From assembly GCA_964035575.1 (NCBI GenBank), contig OZ037877.1:806001-870000 (forward strand): a DNA stretch of 64,000 nt, read 5' to 3'. How positions within the stretch are numbered: position 1 is the stretch's first letter; each line of letters begins with the position of its first letter. Below the pieces are notes generated by a model. It did no database searches. It was not told where the DNA came from and worked only from the letters and a program-made list of their open reading frames with translations. This document shows positions 1-10,231 of this stretch, piece after piece. The DNA is from Rhynchopus sp. YZ270_cl-10 (lineage: Eukaryota > Euglenozoa > Diplonemea > Diplonemida > Diplonemidae). The translations under genes were made by a program, and so were the position numbers.

Positions 1-394
1 TGCACACGAATCGGATCTGATACACTACGATTCTGAAATTACGATTGTCAGGAAAAAATTATTGGGCATTATTGAGTTTCCCAATAATGTCCCAATCATT
101 CCTATTCTTTTCCCAATAATTTGGCGTCCTACCCAAATGTCCAATAATTCCGATAAATGATTCAAATGCACTCTGTACCTAGGGTGGGTGATGGTCGAAA
201 CCAAAAAAGAACAAAACAAAAGAAGGGAACATTTTTTTTTTTTAAACCACAGAGCAGTGCTGACGCTAAGGCCGGCTAGCCGGTCATATTTTTTTTTTAT
301 TTTTGATTTTTTTTTTTTCCATGCCCTTTTCCAGGGAAATAGCTTGGTTTTCCTCCAAAATCAGGAATTATGCGAAAACGAATTTTTTTTTTTC

Positions 395-455
395 CGCCCG
401 GTCGAAAGCGGTCGTTGCGCTTCGCGCAAGCCTCCCTGAGTGGAGAGGCGAAAGG
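395..455 (-). repeat. GC hairpin cassette, copy 1
   Basis: This reads on the - strand as the same cassette seen at 1192-1262, 11062-11150 and 47800-47878: CTTCGCCTCTCCAC, then a short GC-rich hairpin (here GCGC-GAA-GCGC-type), then a CGACCGCTTTC block. Function is unknown. It looks like a module carried by mobile repeats. Confidence 0.6.
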
Positions 456-1191
456 TCAATTTGCGAGATAACCAAAAACGGAATGTAATCCCTTATTACG
501 GAGCTTGGTCTTGCACCTTACGTTCCACTAACCGTATGGAAAAAAATAAATGGCGCCGCAGCAGGGTTTCCGCCAAGGGGGACCGGGGGGGACCATGGAC
601 CCCCCCAATATTTTTCCCAGAAAAATCCGGATTTTTACAGGGGTTTGGGGGGGCCCATGGACCCCCCCAAGAAAAATGGGGTTTTGGAGGTTGTAGATGA
701 CCCCCCGTGGTCATGTGACCCCACCGTGCAGAGCATTTGGCTCGCTGTGTCAAAAGAAGTGGAAGAAAAGGGGGGGAAAATCTAAAAGAAAAAAAGAGAA
801 AAAGAAAAAAGTAGCGTACCGTGCGCCTGCGGCGCTGTTGCTGACTATTTGATATTGATATATCCCCATTGATACTTATGTGGTTGCCCCTTTTTTAAGG
901 AGGCTTCGATGCAAGCAGCGAGTACATTCACTTTCTATTACATGTTCCAACTGCAGCACTGTAGCGCCATACAACGAAAAAAGCAAATGCCATCACCCTC
1001 TCACAAGACCCTTACCTTGTTAAGCTTCCACCCCCGACCAGATCCTGCACTAGCAGGTGATTGTCGACACAACAAAAAAGCAAAGACAGCCTTTCTGCAG
1101 CCTAGTGGAAGTGACACCTCAATCGGCAGTGAGCTCCCCCGCCCTTTCAACCCTTCCCGAAATTTTTTTTGCGGCCCTCCCCCCGCAGCAC

Positions 1192-1262
1192 CCTTCGCCT
1201 CTCCACCTGTGGCTGCCAGGGAGGCGCGCGCGAAGCGCGCGACGACCGCTCTTGCGGGGAGA
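1192..1262 (+). repeat. GC hairpin cassette, copy 2
   Basis: Contains CCTTCGCCTCTCCAC, GGCTGCCAGGGAGG and a GCGCGCGC-GAA-GCGCGCG hairpin, followed by CGACGACCGCT. It matches the other three copies in the window closely. The stem is closed by a GAA triloop. Confidence 0.65.
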
Positions 1263-1502
1263 AAAAAAATTTTTTGGGGGGTCTTTTTGATGGACCCCCC
1301 CAAATCCTGAAACCCCAAATGCTGGCGGAAACCCTGCCGCAGGCGAAAAAAAAAAGGAACATGGCGCCGCAGGCAAAAAAAAATTAAGGGGTACGGCACA
1401 TCTGCAAGCGCAGCGAGCGAAAATTTTAAGGTTCGATCATTCCAGTCATCTGGGAGATCTGGGGGTCCGCGGGCGAGGGGCCCCAAAAGTGCCCAAAAAT
1501 CC

Positions 1503-1533
<31 letters not shown>

Positions 1534-1674
1534 CCCCAAAAATCCAGAATTATGCGATGTCGCATAATTCGGTATATGGAGCTATTTCCCTGCCCTTTTC
1601 AGAGGTTTTTTTAGGAACCGGTTTTTTTGACCTTAGGGGGGGTGAGGTGGCAGTGTTTTTTCTGGAGGGGGTGC

Positions 1675-1735
1675 GGGGGTGCGCGCGCACCCCCGTCAGA
1701 CTTTTTTGAGATTTCGAGGGGGTGCGCGCACCCCC
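1675..1735. repeat. Pair of GTGCGCGCAC palindromes
   Basis: Two perfect palindromes sit 23 bp apart: one of 20 bp at 1675-1694 and one of 18 bp at 1718-1735. Both have G5/C5 arms around an alternating GTGCGCGC core that is prone to form Z-DNA or cruciforms. They lie inside the hAT-like element. Confidence 0.7.
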
Positions 1736-1849
1736 CCTTCACCTTCCCCATCATGCTCTCGCGAGCCTCACCAGGAAGTAAGGAGTCGGCGTTTCCATAG
1801 CTGCAAACATAACTGTTTTGCGTCCCAGGTGCTGGAAGTATAGCTCTTC

Positions 1850-2246
1850 TCTGTTTGGCAGTAAAAATGTGCAATTTTAAGCGCAATTTTTTGAAACGTT
1901 GCGTACCGTGGCTTCGCCAGAAACTTTCATTTTAGATAATTACCAACGAAAGTGCCATTTTATGTCATCATTTCTTAGAAATGTTGCGTACCGTGGCTTC
2001 GCCAGGAACCTTTGGGTGCCATGACCGCCGTTTCTTTTGTAAATGTTCTGAGGTTACTGGTACTTCGTGCACCACGTGTGTCTAGTGCAAATATCAATGA
2101 AGTGCCGAACTCCGCAGTTGGATAACTGAGGAATTCCCATATTCCGCCGGAGGCCCCCAACTTGAGCTGGGTTGGGGACCCGGGTTCGACCGAGTTTTGA
2201 CCGAGTTTCAGCGAAAACCCCCAAAACCTTTTTAATCCCCTGTTGC
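1850..2246 (+). repeat. Dispersed repeat shared with 21419-21690
   Basis: A long stretch beginning TTTGGCAGTAAAAATGTGC, passing through TTGCGTACCGTGGCTTCGCC, and ending AACCCCCAAAACCT recurs in the same orientation at 21419-21690. The copy here has an extra tandem GTACCGTGGCTTCGCC block. The two locations are both inside larger transposon-like elements. No coding capacity was seen. Confidence 0.75.
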
Positions 2247-2616
2247 ATGGTCAACCGCGGGGAAAAAAATATACGCACTTTTTTGCCCTGTGCACCCCCG
2301 TCAGCCAAAACCTCCAAATCCTAGAAAAAACACTGGAGGTGGTCAAAAAAAATTTTCGCGCGCTTCGCGCGCGAAAGACCTGGAGAAGCTAGTTTGTGGG
2401 GTTTTTGGAATCCGTCCGCGCTGTGGTGGGGTCAATTTGACGAAACGGACAAGTTCTTGGCTTTTGGTTAACATCAGTGTATGGTGAAGGGCCAAGTGAT
2501 CCTGCCGACTGAACAAGAAAAGGGTGAAAATGGGTCAAGGGCTGCCGCGCCGCAGGCGGAAATTTTTAGATGTCGTCCACTTTTGGGCTCAGTACCCAGT
2601 ACCGTGTCATGCAATT

Positions 2617-2790
2617 ACGATAAGCTTGCGCCGCAGGCGCACGGTACGCTACTTTTATTATTTCGCCACGCTGCCTGCTTCCTTTTCCTTCGGCATTTGA
2701 CCAATTGAGTCGCGTTCTGGCTGTGACGGGGTCACTTTGTTCATGAGGCCATTTCTGGTCACTCTCAGAGGCTCGTGTGAGGTGCCAACT
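2617..2790. repeat. Dispersed repeat, empty-site homologue of 20740-21390
   Basis: Reverse-complementing this stretch gives the sequence flanking the 485-bp insertion at 20875-21359, but without the insertion. It includes GGCGAAATAATAAAAGT joined directly to AGCGTACCGTGCGCC. It is therefore a paralogous empty site for that insertion. Confidence 0.8.
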
Positions 2791-2906
2791 GGGGGGGACT
2801 TCCGACCATCCCCTACCCCACCCTGCCCACCCACCCAATACCGGTCATATATGACCGGTCATATATGACCGGCATATTTTCAGACTTTTTTTTTCCTTTT
2901 TTTTTT

Positions 2907-3059
2907 GGGGAAACGACAATGTGGACTCTAAAAATGTGGATTACGACAATGTGGATTAATAATCCACATTGTCGCATAATCCACATTGTCGTAATCCACA
3001 TTGTCGCAAAAAATAATCCACATTGTCGCATAATCCGGATTCTTGATTTTTTGCCTTCT
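2907..3059 (+). repeat. Left arm of a 153-bp inverted repeat
   Basis: From GGGGAAACGACAATG to TTTTTTGCCTTCT. It is matched as a reverse complement at 4915-5067, the same length and essentially identical. Each arm is itself built of CAATGTGGATTA modules in both orientations, so it can also fold internally. The arms enclose 1.86 kb. A shorter TCATATATGACCGG palindrome sits just outside both arms. Confidence 0.85.
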
Positions 3060-3381
3060 AAGGTGAGCCTCTGTAATAACTAGACTCTCGAAAATTTTTT
3101 TGGTCACCTACTAAAAGTGCCCAATTTTGCAATTAAAGCCAGAATTGAGCAGTTTTGAGCCTCTCTGGGGGTCTAAAACGCGTTTTTGCGGTTTTTTCCA
3201 CCAAAACACCAGTAATCCATCTTGTCACATAATCCGGATTTTGTCGGTAATCCGGATTATGGACTATTTTTGCCTTCTAAGGTGAGCCTCTGTAATAACT
3301 GGACTCTCGAAAATTTTTTTGGTCACCTACTAAAAGTGCCCAATTTTGCAATTCCAGCCAGAATTGAGCAGTTTTGAGCCT
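3052..3381 (+). repeat. Direct repeat, period about 219 bp
   Basis: The block starting TGCCTTCTAAGGTGAGCCTC and ending near CAGTTTTGAGCCTC occurs at 3052-3160 and again at 3271-3381 with only a few differences. It lies between the 153-bp inverted arms. Confidence 0.8.
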
Positions 3382-4864
3382 CCCCCTGGGTACTGGGCAC
3401 CCAGAGAAGGCACCTTGACAGCAGCGAAGGCGCAAGACAAGGTATGTAAATATGTTTAACTTTCTGGTGAATATTCAACAAAATAAGGCCGTCGACTCGT
3501 ATTTCCTCCAAAAGTATCCAGAACAATATTTTACACCCTCAGGCCAACTTCTTTTTTTAAGAAGTCACCTTCTTTAATTTCCCCACCACTCACAAATTCA
3601 CTTTTAAACAGGTATCGCAATGAGTGCAACATCGAGAACCGACTGTGCAAAACGAGCGAACATATGGGGTAGAAAGGGGGGTGGGAACACTTTGTCAGTC
3701 ACTGCTATTGCCATTAACCCAGGGAGCATAGCTAGTGCAAGAAATCCGACTTTGGAAACCTTCCGGAAAGTCTGTCCTCTGCTTACGGAGGACTAGACAC
3801 AAGAAAATATTGCGTTCCCCCAGAAAACCAGTGCACAATTCACACTCCTTGTGGGTGGTCTTGTTGCCTTTTCGTCATAGTAATTTTGGCCCAGGCATGC
3901 TCTTGAAGCATGGCAATTTAGTGTGTATGGGGCAGGGTGTTGTTTTGTTCTGAATTCTCTTTGTTATAACATCTAAGTCAATCGCGGGTGGTGGTTTGTG
4001 TAGCGTGAGGCACTCTTTTTAACAAACTTCCTGCGGCTGCTAAAGCGTTATTTCTTCGGATTTAACAACGTACAGCGTAACATAGTGGTTTCGCCTGGTC
4101 GACACAACCTTTGATAGATATGGGATAACCAACCCCCTTCGACCCCTTGTGGGTTCACTAAACAAGCCCTCGTGGTAGTTAAACGCGATTGACATTTACA
4201 TTCCTAGAGATGAAAGAACAAGACAACACTTCTGTACCCGCGCATCAAAATTGTGGAAAACTTTGCACCCCAAACACCCTCAGCAACGCCCGCCAAAAGG
4301 CGCCCCTTGTTGCTGGGAGTTGGTTCTCATGATACCTGCACAGCGGGCATTCCTCTGAGTCCAACGCATGTTTGGCCTGTCTGCGGCGTTGTACTTCAGG
4401 TGCACGAAGACAGGGTCTGGTGGTAAATTTTGCGTAGTACTGCGACGTAGTACTGCGCGGGTCTGGGAACCTGGGTACCTGGGTACAGGATATTTGTTGT
4501 GAAAGACATCTTCCACCATGCATTGAGGAGGGTAAGACAGTGGTCGCAGTTTCTACTTGATAGCATTACACATTTAACTTCTCCACGGGGGTCTTGGGCC
4601 GTTCACTCGGTTCTACCTTGACTACCGGAAGATATTCTTGAGGCCTTTTTGGTCTCTAGAATATCCGGTCTTCCCGAACGGAGGCACACTTTGTGTGTTA
4701 CTACGACCTGGCAATTTCCAGCAGTAGGTTAAGTAATCTTTCTTGTAAATTGTTGGATCATTATCTGAATGCCCCACGTGACTGGACACTTTTGTGTTTG
4801 TCATGTGGAGCTGTGGTTGCTCTTTCACGACTTTTTTCCTGTTCCTGGGTACCTGGACCTGGAC

Positions 4865-4912
4865 CTGGGTACCTGGGTACCTGGGTACCTGGGTACCTGG
4901 GTACCTGGGTAC
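4865..4912 (+). repeat. Minisatellite, 6 units of CTGGGTAC
   Basis: Six perfect CTGGGTAC units, each creating a GGTACC palindrome at the junction, with degenerate units at 4845-4864 and a few more at 4456-4490. The array abuts the right 153-bp inverted arm. The unit is 8 bp, as in the large array at 46833. Confidence 0.85.
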
Positions 4913-4914
4913 CA

Positions 4915-5067
4915 AGAAGGCAAAAAATCAAGAATCCGGATTATGCGACAATGTGGATTATTTTTTGCGACAATGTGGATTACGACAATGTGGATTATGC
5001 GACAATGTGGATTATTAATCCACATTGTCGTAATCCACATTTTTAGAGTCCACATTGTCGTTTCCCC
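4915..5067 (-). repeat. Right arm of the 153-bp inverted repeat
   Basis: Reverse complement of 2907-3059. The arm ends 33 bp before the right terminus of the surrounding hAT-like element (5100-5116). The left arm is 2.6 kb inside the left terminus, so it is not a simple subterminal repeat. Confidence 0.85.
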
Positions 5068-5116
5068 TTTTTTTTTTGGTCATATATGACCGGCTTTTTC
5101 CTTAGCGTCAGCACTG

Positions 5117-5908
5117 CCACAGAGGGACCCTAAACTCCAGGATTCCCAGGATTCTCAGATGGCGCAGGAAAAAAAAAAAATCGCCAAGTACCCTGGGAGG
5201 CAGGGGATACCTGACTTACATCCCCTCCCCTCTTTTTTTGTGTAATATTTACGTATTTACGTGAAATATTATGGGGCACTCTTTCTTAGGGTCCACTGAA
5301 GGAGCCATTATCCACACCTTTTCAAAAGAATAAGAAACCCCCCTTTTTTTTCAATAAAAAAAAGGAGATTTGATCCTGACACCTCTCTTTTCGGAAGGTT
5401 CGAGATTTCTTCTGTTGTACAAAAAAAAAAGATTTTTTTTTTTTCAATCTGCATGGCGAGCTACACTAAAAGTACCGCACCACGTACATCTTATGATGCA
5501 CACCAAGCCTGCTCCGCCAAGTCCAGGCTTAATTAGTGTATCGAGTAGTATTTACTGGCCCTAATCCAGTGTGCACCGTGTTATGTACGCGGTCGGGAAC
5601 AAATTATCATAAAATGGAATGTGGAGATTTTGCACAACTGTGGCAACACAAGCCGAGGCAGCTTCACTACCAAACAATTTATCAAATAGAATTAAAAAAA
5701 AGGCCGCCTGCAGGGTGCTTTCTAGCCTTGCAAAGGGTGATATGGAGAACAGACTTCATCTCTTTTGCTGTGGGGTGCTTTTTTGTCGATAATATTATAC
5801 AATGAAAGGACGCATTGTCATTGGTGATGTTGCTTTTTTTCCCCCATTACTGTCCTCAGAAATACTTTTTGTTTTTTTTTTTTGTTTTTTTTTTTTTTTT
5901 TGCGGAGT
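5117..5908. other. Intergenic, no gene seen
   Basis: AT-rich DNA with homopolymer runs. It holds one copy (about 5619-5700) of a dispersed element with the core GGCAACACAAGCCGAGGCA, whose other copies are at 10245-10326 and 62242-62311. Nothing here looks like a gene. Confidence 0.6.
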
Positions 5909-6708
5909 CAGGGTTTTTTCTAGGATTTTTTTTTTCTGATCTGGGGGGGGACGCAAAAAACCCACCCAAAAAATTTTTTTTTTCGCAGGTGCAAGCAGGG
6001 TTTCCGCTTATCTTCATGGAATTTTTTTCCAAAACCGTGAAGATATGTCCAAAAAGGGGTCAAAATTTTTCCGGCTCCGCGCAAAAAAGTCCGTTCATTT
6101 CACGTAAATACGTGATAACGTGGATGGTAACGTACATCAAGAACCAAACCAACCCTTTTTCTCATGTTCCACGGAACCTTCCCTCAATACAAGAAGAAAC
6201 GGCGGTCATGATGTCAGAACTTTTTGACGAAGCCACGGTACGCAACATTTCAAAAAATTGTGACCTAAAATTGAACATTTTTACAGCCAAACTATGGTAG
6301 AGGGCTGTGGTATTCCGCTCATAAGTTTTGAGCTGCGCCGCAGGCGCACGGTACGCTACTTTTTTTATTTTTGCCGATCCCTTATTCTCACTCTTTGTTC
6401 GGTACGTCAAATGGTGCAAAGATTGAGTGAATTGGGGGCACGGTCTGAAACTTCACCTCGCTATATCCTCTTCACAATGATGCCAGGAAGGGGATAAGAC
6501 GCGCTCGACTCCCTGCCCCCCCTTTTTTTTTCTGGTGCAGGTTACGTACGTGGTGTCCCAAATGGGGGTCTGTGCGGGTGACCCCCAACCACCCCCCATA
6601 TCCTTTTTTCCCAAGTCAAAATTCGTCCCCCCCCGGGGGGGGACGAATTTCCCCCCAAAATCTGGGGGGGGACGCCGTCCCCCCCCGCTCCCCCTAGAAA
6701 AAACCCTG
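5909..6708. mobile_element. Non-autonomous element with 5-bp target duplication, copy 1
   Basis: The terminal inverted repeats CAGGGTTTTTTCTAGG (5909-5924 and 6693-6708) are perfect. The element is flanked by GGAGT at 5904-5908 and 6709-6713. A second copy at 48894-49653, in the same orientation and highly similar throughout, is flanked by a different 5-mer, GCAGT. Two independent insertions define the ends exactly. The interior carries the GCCACGGTACGCAACATTT and GCCGCAGGCGCACGGTACGC motifs found in other repeats here. No transposase is visible and the superfamily is unassigned. Confidence 0.88.
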
Positions 6709-6846
6709 GGAGTCAAAGAGAAAGAGAGAAAAAAAAAAGGCCATTTTTACTTTACTTCTTCCTCTTCCTACTCCATTTCTGTGCATTTTTGCACTGCCAA
6801 TCTTCTCTTTTACTATCTTAATCCCTTTTTCTCCGTCTCCATATTG

Positions 6847-7458
6847 CACCACCACCACCACCACCACCACCACCACCACCACCACCACCACCACCACCAC
6901 CACCACCACCACCACCACCACCACCACCACCACCACCACCACCACCACCACCACCACCACCACCACCACCACCACCACCACCACCACCACCACCACCACC
7001 ACCACCACCACCACCACCACCACCACCACCACCACCACCACCACCACCACCACCACCACCACCACCACCACCACCACCACCACCACCACCACCACCACCA
7101 CCACCACCACCACCACCACCACCACCACCACCACCACCACCACCACCACCACCACCACCACCACCACCACCACCACCACCACCACCACCACCACCACCAC
7201 CACCACCACCACCACCACCACCACCACCACCACCACCACCACCACCACCACCACCACCACCACCACCACCACCACCACCACCACCACCACCACCACCACC
7301 ACCACCACCACCACCACCACCACCACCACCACCACCACCACCACCACCACCACCACCACCACCACCACCACCACCACCACCACCACCACCACCACCACCA
7401 CCACCACCACCACCACCACCACCACCACCACCACCACCACCACCACCACCACCACCAC
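6847..7458 (+). repeat. Perfect (CAC)204 trinucleotide tract
   Basis: 612 bp of uninterrupted CAC, 204 units, with no interruption seen. It ends 91 bp before the ATG of the first receptor gene. A pyrimidine stretch ending in TCTTCCAG (AG at 7467-7468) follows, so the tract probably lies just outside the mature mRNA or in its leader. The reading frame that would make poly-His stops before the receptor ATG. Confidence 0.97.
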
Positions 7459-7549
7459 TGTCTTCCAGATCCTCCTCCCCCCCCTTTTTCTCCACAAATA
7501 AAATAAAATACACACAAATTCATTCCGTTCTATAACTCTTTCCTTTCAA

Positions 7550-10231
7550 ATGTCTGTTCGGTGCAATAGGGGCAAATCACTTCGCACCGGATGGACAATG
7601 TATTTCGCCCTTCTATTATGCACACATTGCGGAGCTGTCGAAAAACGGTTTGACGGAGTAGAGATAAAGGTGTTAGCAACGTTGGCTATGTACCGACCAT
7701 TGGAAACGCAGTACAAGCAGTGGGAGGCGCAAACCGGGGCAAAGGTGAGTTTTACTATTAGCCCGAGCTTTGCACAGTCTTTGGATGAAATTCGTGCAGA
7801 GGGCGAGACTGGTATTGGACATGATGTGTACCTTATGACGTCAACTGCGATGCCGGAGCTTGCTTCCAAAGGGTACGTAAAGGATATTACCGACAGAGTG
7901 AAGCAAGATGTGCAGCTCGACTGGACCGACATCTTCTCCTTTGTCCGGAAGAACAACGTAGGGTTCAACCACCGCGTCTGGGGTCTCCCATTTGACAGTG
8001 ACTCCATGCTTCTTGTGTACCGCTCCGACCTCATGTCAACCCCGCCACTGACTGTTGAAGAGCTTGTGGATGAGGCGATCCGTCTGAACGGACAGGATTT
8101 GAACGGAGACGGCATCCCTGACTCTGGTTGGTGTGGATGCTGGGGTCCGTCTGCGGACGGTACTGTGTACTACATCATGGGTGACCAGCTGATGAACGTT
8201 GTGACACCGTATCTACAGTCGAAAGGGTCTTCGGAAGGCGCTTTTTTTGACACAACGACGATGAGGGCAAAGACGCATACTGCTGCATGGAAGAAGGCGT
8301 TCAGCCTTTTGGTACGCCTCTATAAGGAAGGGACGGACCCTAAGGCGAACAGATGCGACGGACGTGATGCGCCGAACCGCTTCCGCCATGCTGGGTCAAA
8401 ATTCCAAAATGGAACCTGCGCGTTTTATTCCTATTGGACAAGCGCGCAGATGACCCGCGCCAATGCTGAACAATCCTTTGTTTTACCATACATCCAGCAT
8501 GCAGTGTTTCCTGGGTCTCATGAAGTGAACCAAGATGACAATCTCGTCGAATGCACTTTAGAGACGTGCCCGTATGCAGTGCATCGCGATGCTAAGGGAC
8601 GCCTGGTGAACCAAGCGCCCTTTGCAGCCTATGGCGGCTTTATTGGAACTGTGGCAGGGCACAGCCGTAATGCAGACGCAGCCTTCGCCTTTCTCTCCTA
8701 CTGCAACCGCGCAGAGAACTCTGCAAGCCTCGTAGTTGAATTCCCCGGGCTCGAGCCCTGGAGAACCTCGCAACTCCTGCCACAGCTTTGGGAGTCGCAG
8801 CTCCCCGCCTCGCTTGTAAAAAGCTTTCTTTCAACAACGCGACAAATTCTCAACCACGACAACGTTGTAATCGACCTCCGCATCCCCGGAGCTGCAGATT
8901 ACATTACAGAAGCAGGGAAGATGCTCAGCAAGGTCCTCCTTGGTGAAATAGCTGAACACGATGCACCAGAGGTCCTTGCGCAGGCGTGGGACCGGATTAT
9001 AGAAAAGCACGGTGGACGTGAGGAGCTTCTGCCTTTGTACCGTAATAGCCTTAGCCTCCGTGAAAAAACCGAGACTGCAGTGTTGTCTGTCACAGAGGAT
9101 GGTGTAGAGGGGTGGCAGGTTGTGGTCATTGTCTTGGTGGTTCTTCTCTTTGTTGTTGTTGTGGGGTTGCAGGTCTTTCGGATGAAGATGTCTTCTCAAG
9201 GCAATAATGCGCATATCAGCAAATGTGCGGATGCTATTGCGACGCTTCGATTTGACCAGGTAAGCTTTCTTGATACGCTGACGCGGCCAACCAAAGAAGA
9301 GCTTTCCCTGCGCGACATTGTGCAGTCCGTTCGTGAATACAAAGAATTCCTCCCGCAGGCGTTGTACGCAAACGCTGCAACGAAGGGTGTGTCAGATACC
9401 TCTGAGACAGAGTCGGGCGACCAGCGTGGAGTGGGCGCGGCTCACATAGAGAATGTATCCCGCCAGCTGGGGATGCCGCCTGCAAAGAAGAAGGTGTCGC
9501 TGCTGGCAGTGCACTACCAAGCGGATGCAACGAAATGCTCTGAAAATGAGATGTTGTCGGTCTCGAGCCTGATTTTGGATGGCATCAGCGGGGTGACTGA
9601 TAATGGGAGGAATGGTGTTGCGTTGTGTGGGAGTGGTGATTATACTATGGTGGCGATGAACGCGGCGGTGGGGTGTGTAGGACATGAAGCGAAGTGTTGC
9701 ATGTCTGCACTGTCCTTGCGGAGCATGCTCTCCAGCATGATTCCCGACTACCACGAAACAATAGGTCTGTCTGCCACAACCGGCACCGCAACGATTCTCA
9801 TTTCAGGCACCAAAACCATCAAAAACTTCGCTGTCCTCGGTGAAATCACCTTACGCGCACGCACCCAAGCCTCCCTCTGTCTCTCCTTCCCTGCCCCAGT
9901 TCTCTTCGTAGACAGTTCAATAGAGGATGCAAGCAAAGAACAAACCGTGTCAGAGCCCTTCGCCATCGCCCCAGCTTCTTTCTTGCGGACAGGGCACAGA
10001 CAGATTATCTATAATGTGCAGAAATCGAAGGAGCACAGTGGGGACTCATGGATGTACGAGCTGACACCCAGTACCCAGCCGATTGAGCTCTTCAGTCTGC
10101 TTGAGGAAGGAGGGGCTGCGAACATTGATTCCCTAAAGAAAATCACCGCGGCCTACGCAGAGCGCAAACCACAGAAGCTCTACGACGCTTGCATAACAAA
10201 GCTGCGTGAACGTTTCGAGACAGCCAATTGA
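7550..10231 (+). CDS. Receptor with extracellular solute-binding and cytosolic cyclase-like domain
   Basis: 893 residues, starting at the ATG at 7550. The N-terminus is hydrophobic (about 17-30), consistent with a signal peptide. Residues about 35-510 resemble bacterial family 1 extracellular solute-binding (MalE-type) proteins: GVEIKVLATLA, GHDVYLMTSTAMPELA and VWGLPFDSDSMLLVYRSDL, then an EF-hand-like loop DLNGDGIPD at 183-191. One membrane span follows (about 522-544), then about 350 cytosolic residues. Residues about 645-800 align in order with class III cyclase blocks (VSLLAVHY, GSGDYTMVAMNAA, IGLSATTG, KNFAVLGE). The first metal-binding Asp is replaced, so it may be catalytically dead. 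The architecture parallels kinetoplastid receptor adenylate cyclases. The ligand is unknown, possibly a sugar. A paralogue is at 15827-18526. Confidence 0.9.
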   Translation: MSVRCNRGKSLRTGWTMYFALLLCTHCGAVEKRFDGVEIKVLATLAMYRPLETQYKQWEAQTGAKVSFTISPSFAQSLDEIRAEGETGIGHDVYLMTSTAMPELASKGYVKDITDRVKQDVQLDWTDIFSFVRKNNVGFNHRVWGLPFDSDSMLLVYRSDLMSTPPLTVEELVDEAIRLNGQDLNGDGIPDSGWCGCWGPSADGTVYYIMGDQLMNVVTPYLQSKGSSEGAFFDTTTMRAKTHTAAWKKAFSLLVRLYKEGTDPKANRCDGRDAPNRFRHAGSKFQNGTCAFYSYWTSAQMTRANAEQSFVLPYIQHAVFPGSHEVNQDDNLVECTLETCPYAVHRDAKGRLVNQAPFAAYGGFIGTVAGHSRNADAAFAFLSYCNRAENSASLVVEFPGLEPWRTSQLLPQLWESQLPASLVKSFLSTTRQILNHDNVVIDLRIPGAADYITEAGKMLSKVLLGEIAEHDAPEVLAQAWDRIIEKHGGREELLPLYRNSLSLREKTETAVLSVTEDGVEGWQVVVIVLVVLLFVVVVGLQVFRMKMSSQGNNAHISKCADAIATLRFDQVSFLDTLTRPTKEELSLRDIVQSVREYKEFLPQALYANAATKGVSDTSETESGDQRGVGAAHIENVSRQLGMPPAKKKVSLLAVHYQADATKCSENEMLSVSSLILDGISGVTDNGRNGVALCGSGDYTMVAMNAAVGCVGHEAKCCMSALSLRSMLSSMIPDYHETIGLSATTGTATILISGTKTIKNFAVLGEITLRARTQASLCLSFPAPVLFVDSSIEDASKEQTVSEPFAIAPASFLRTGHRQIIYNVQKSKEHSGDSWMYELTPSTQPIELFSLLEEGGAANIDSLKKITAAYAERKPQKLYDACITKLRERFETAN

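Larger units (their letters stand above)
255..5116. mobile_element. hAT-like non-autonomous element, 4.86 kb
   Basis: The left end CAGTGCTGACGCTAAGG (255-271) is repeated exactly and inverted at 5100-5116. The element is flanked by the perfect 8-bp direct repeat CCACAGAG at 247-254 and 5117-5124. A CAGTG-type terminus with an 8-bp target duplication is typical of the hAT superfamily. No transposase is recognisable inside, so it is non-autonomous or decayed. The interior is a mosaic of repeats found elsewhere in the window: GC hairpin cassettes, a 153-bp inverted pair, and segments shared with the element at 20432-21787. No gene was seen in this interval. Confidence 0.75.

Noticed and set aside
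2105-2195. tRNA-like A and B box motifs (CCGCAGTTGG, GGGTTCGACC)
   Set aside because: The motifs recur in the copy at 21570-21650, but the spacing is wide and no cloverleaf could be drawn. At most a remote tRNA-derived repeat.
2907-5067. CRISPR-like spaced palindromic repeats
   Set aside because: The CAATGTGGATTA modules have no unique equal-length spacers and lie in a eukaryotic transposon-like context.
6535-7506. Open frame encoding a long poly-His protein
   Set aside because: It is simply the (CAC)n tract read through. It has no conserved flanks and stops before the receptor ATG. The other strand and frames give poly-Val, poly-Trp and poly-Gly in the same way.
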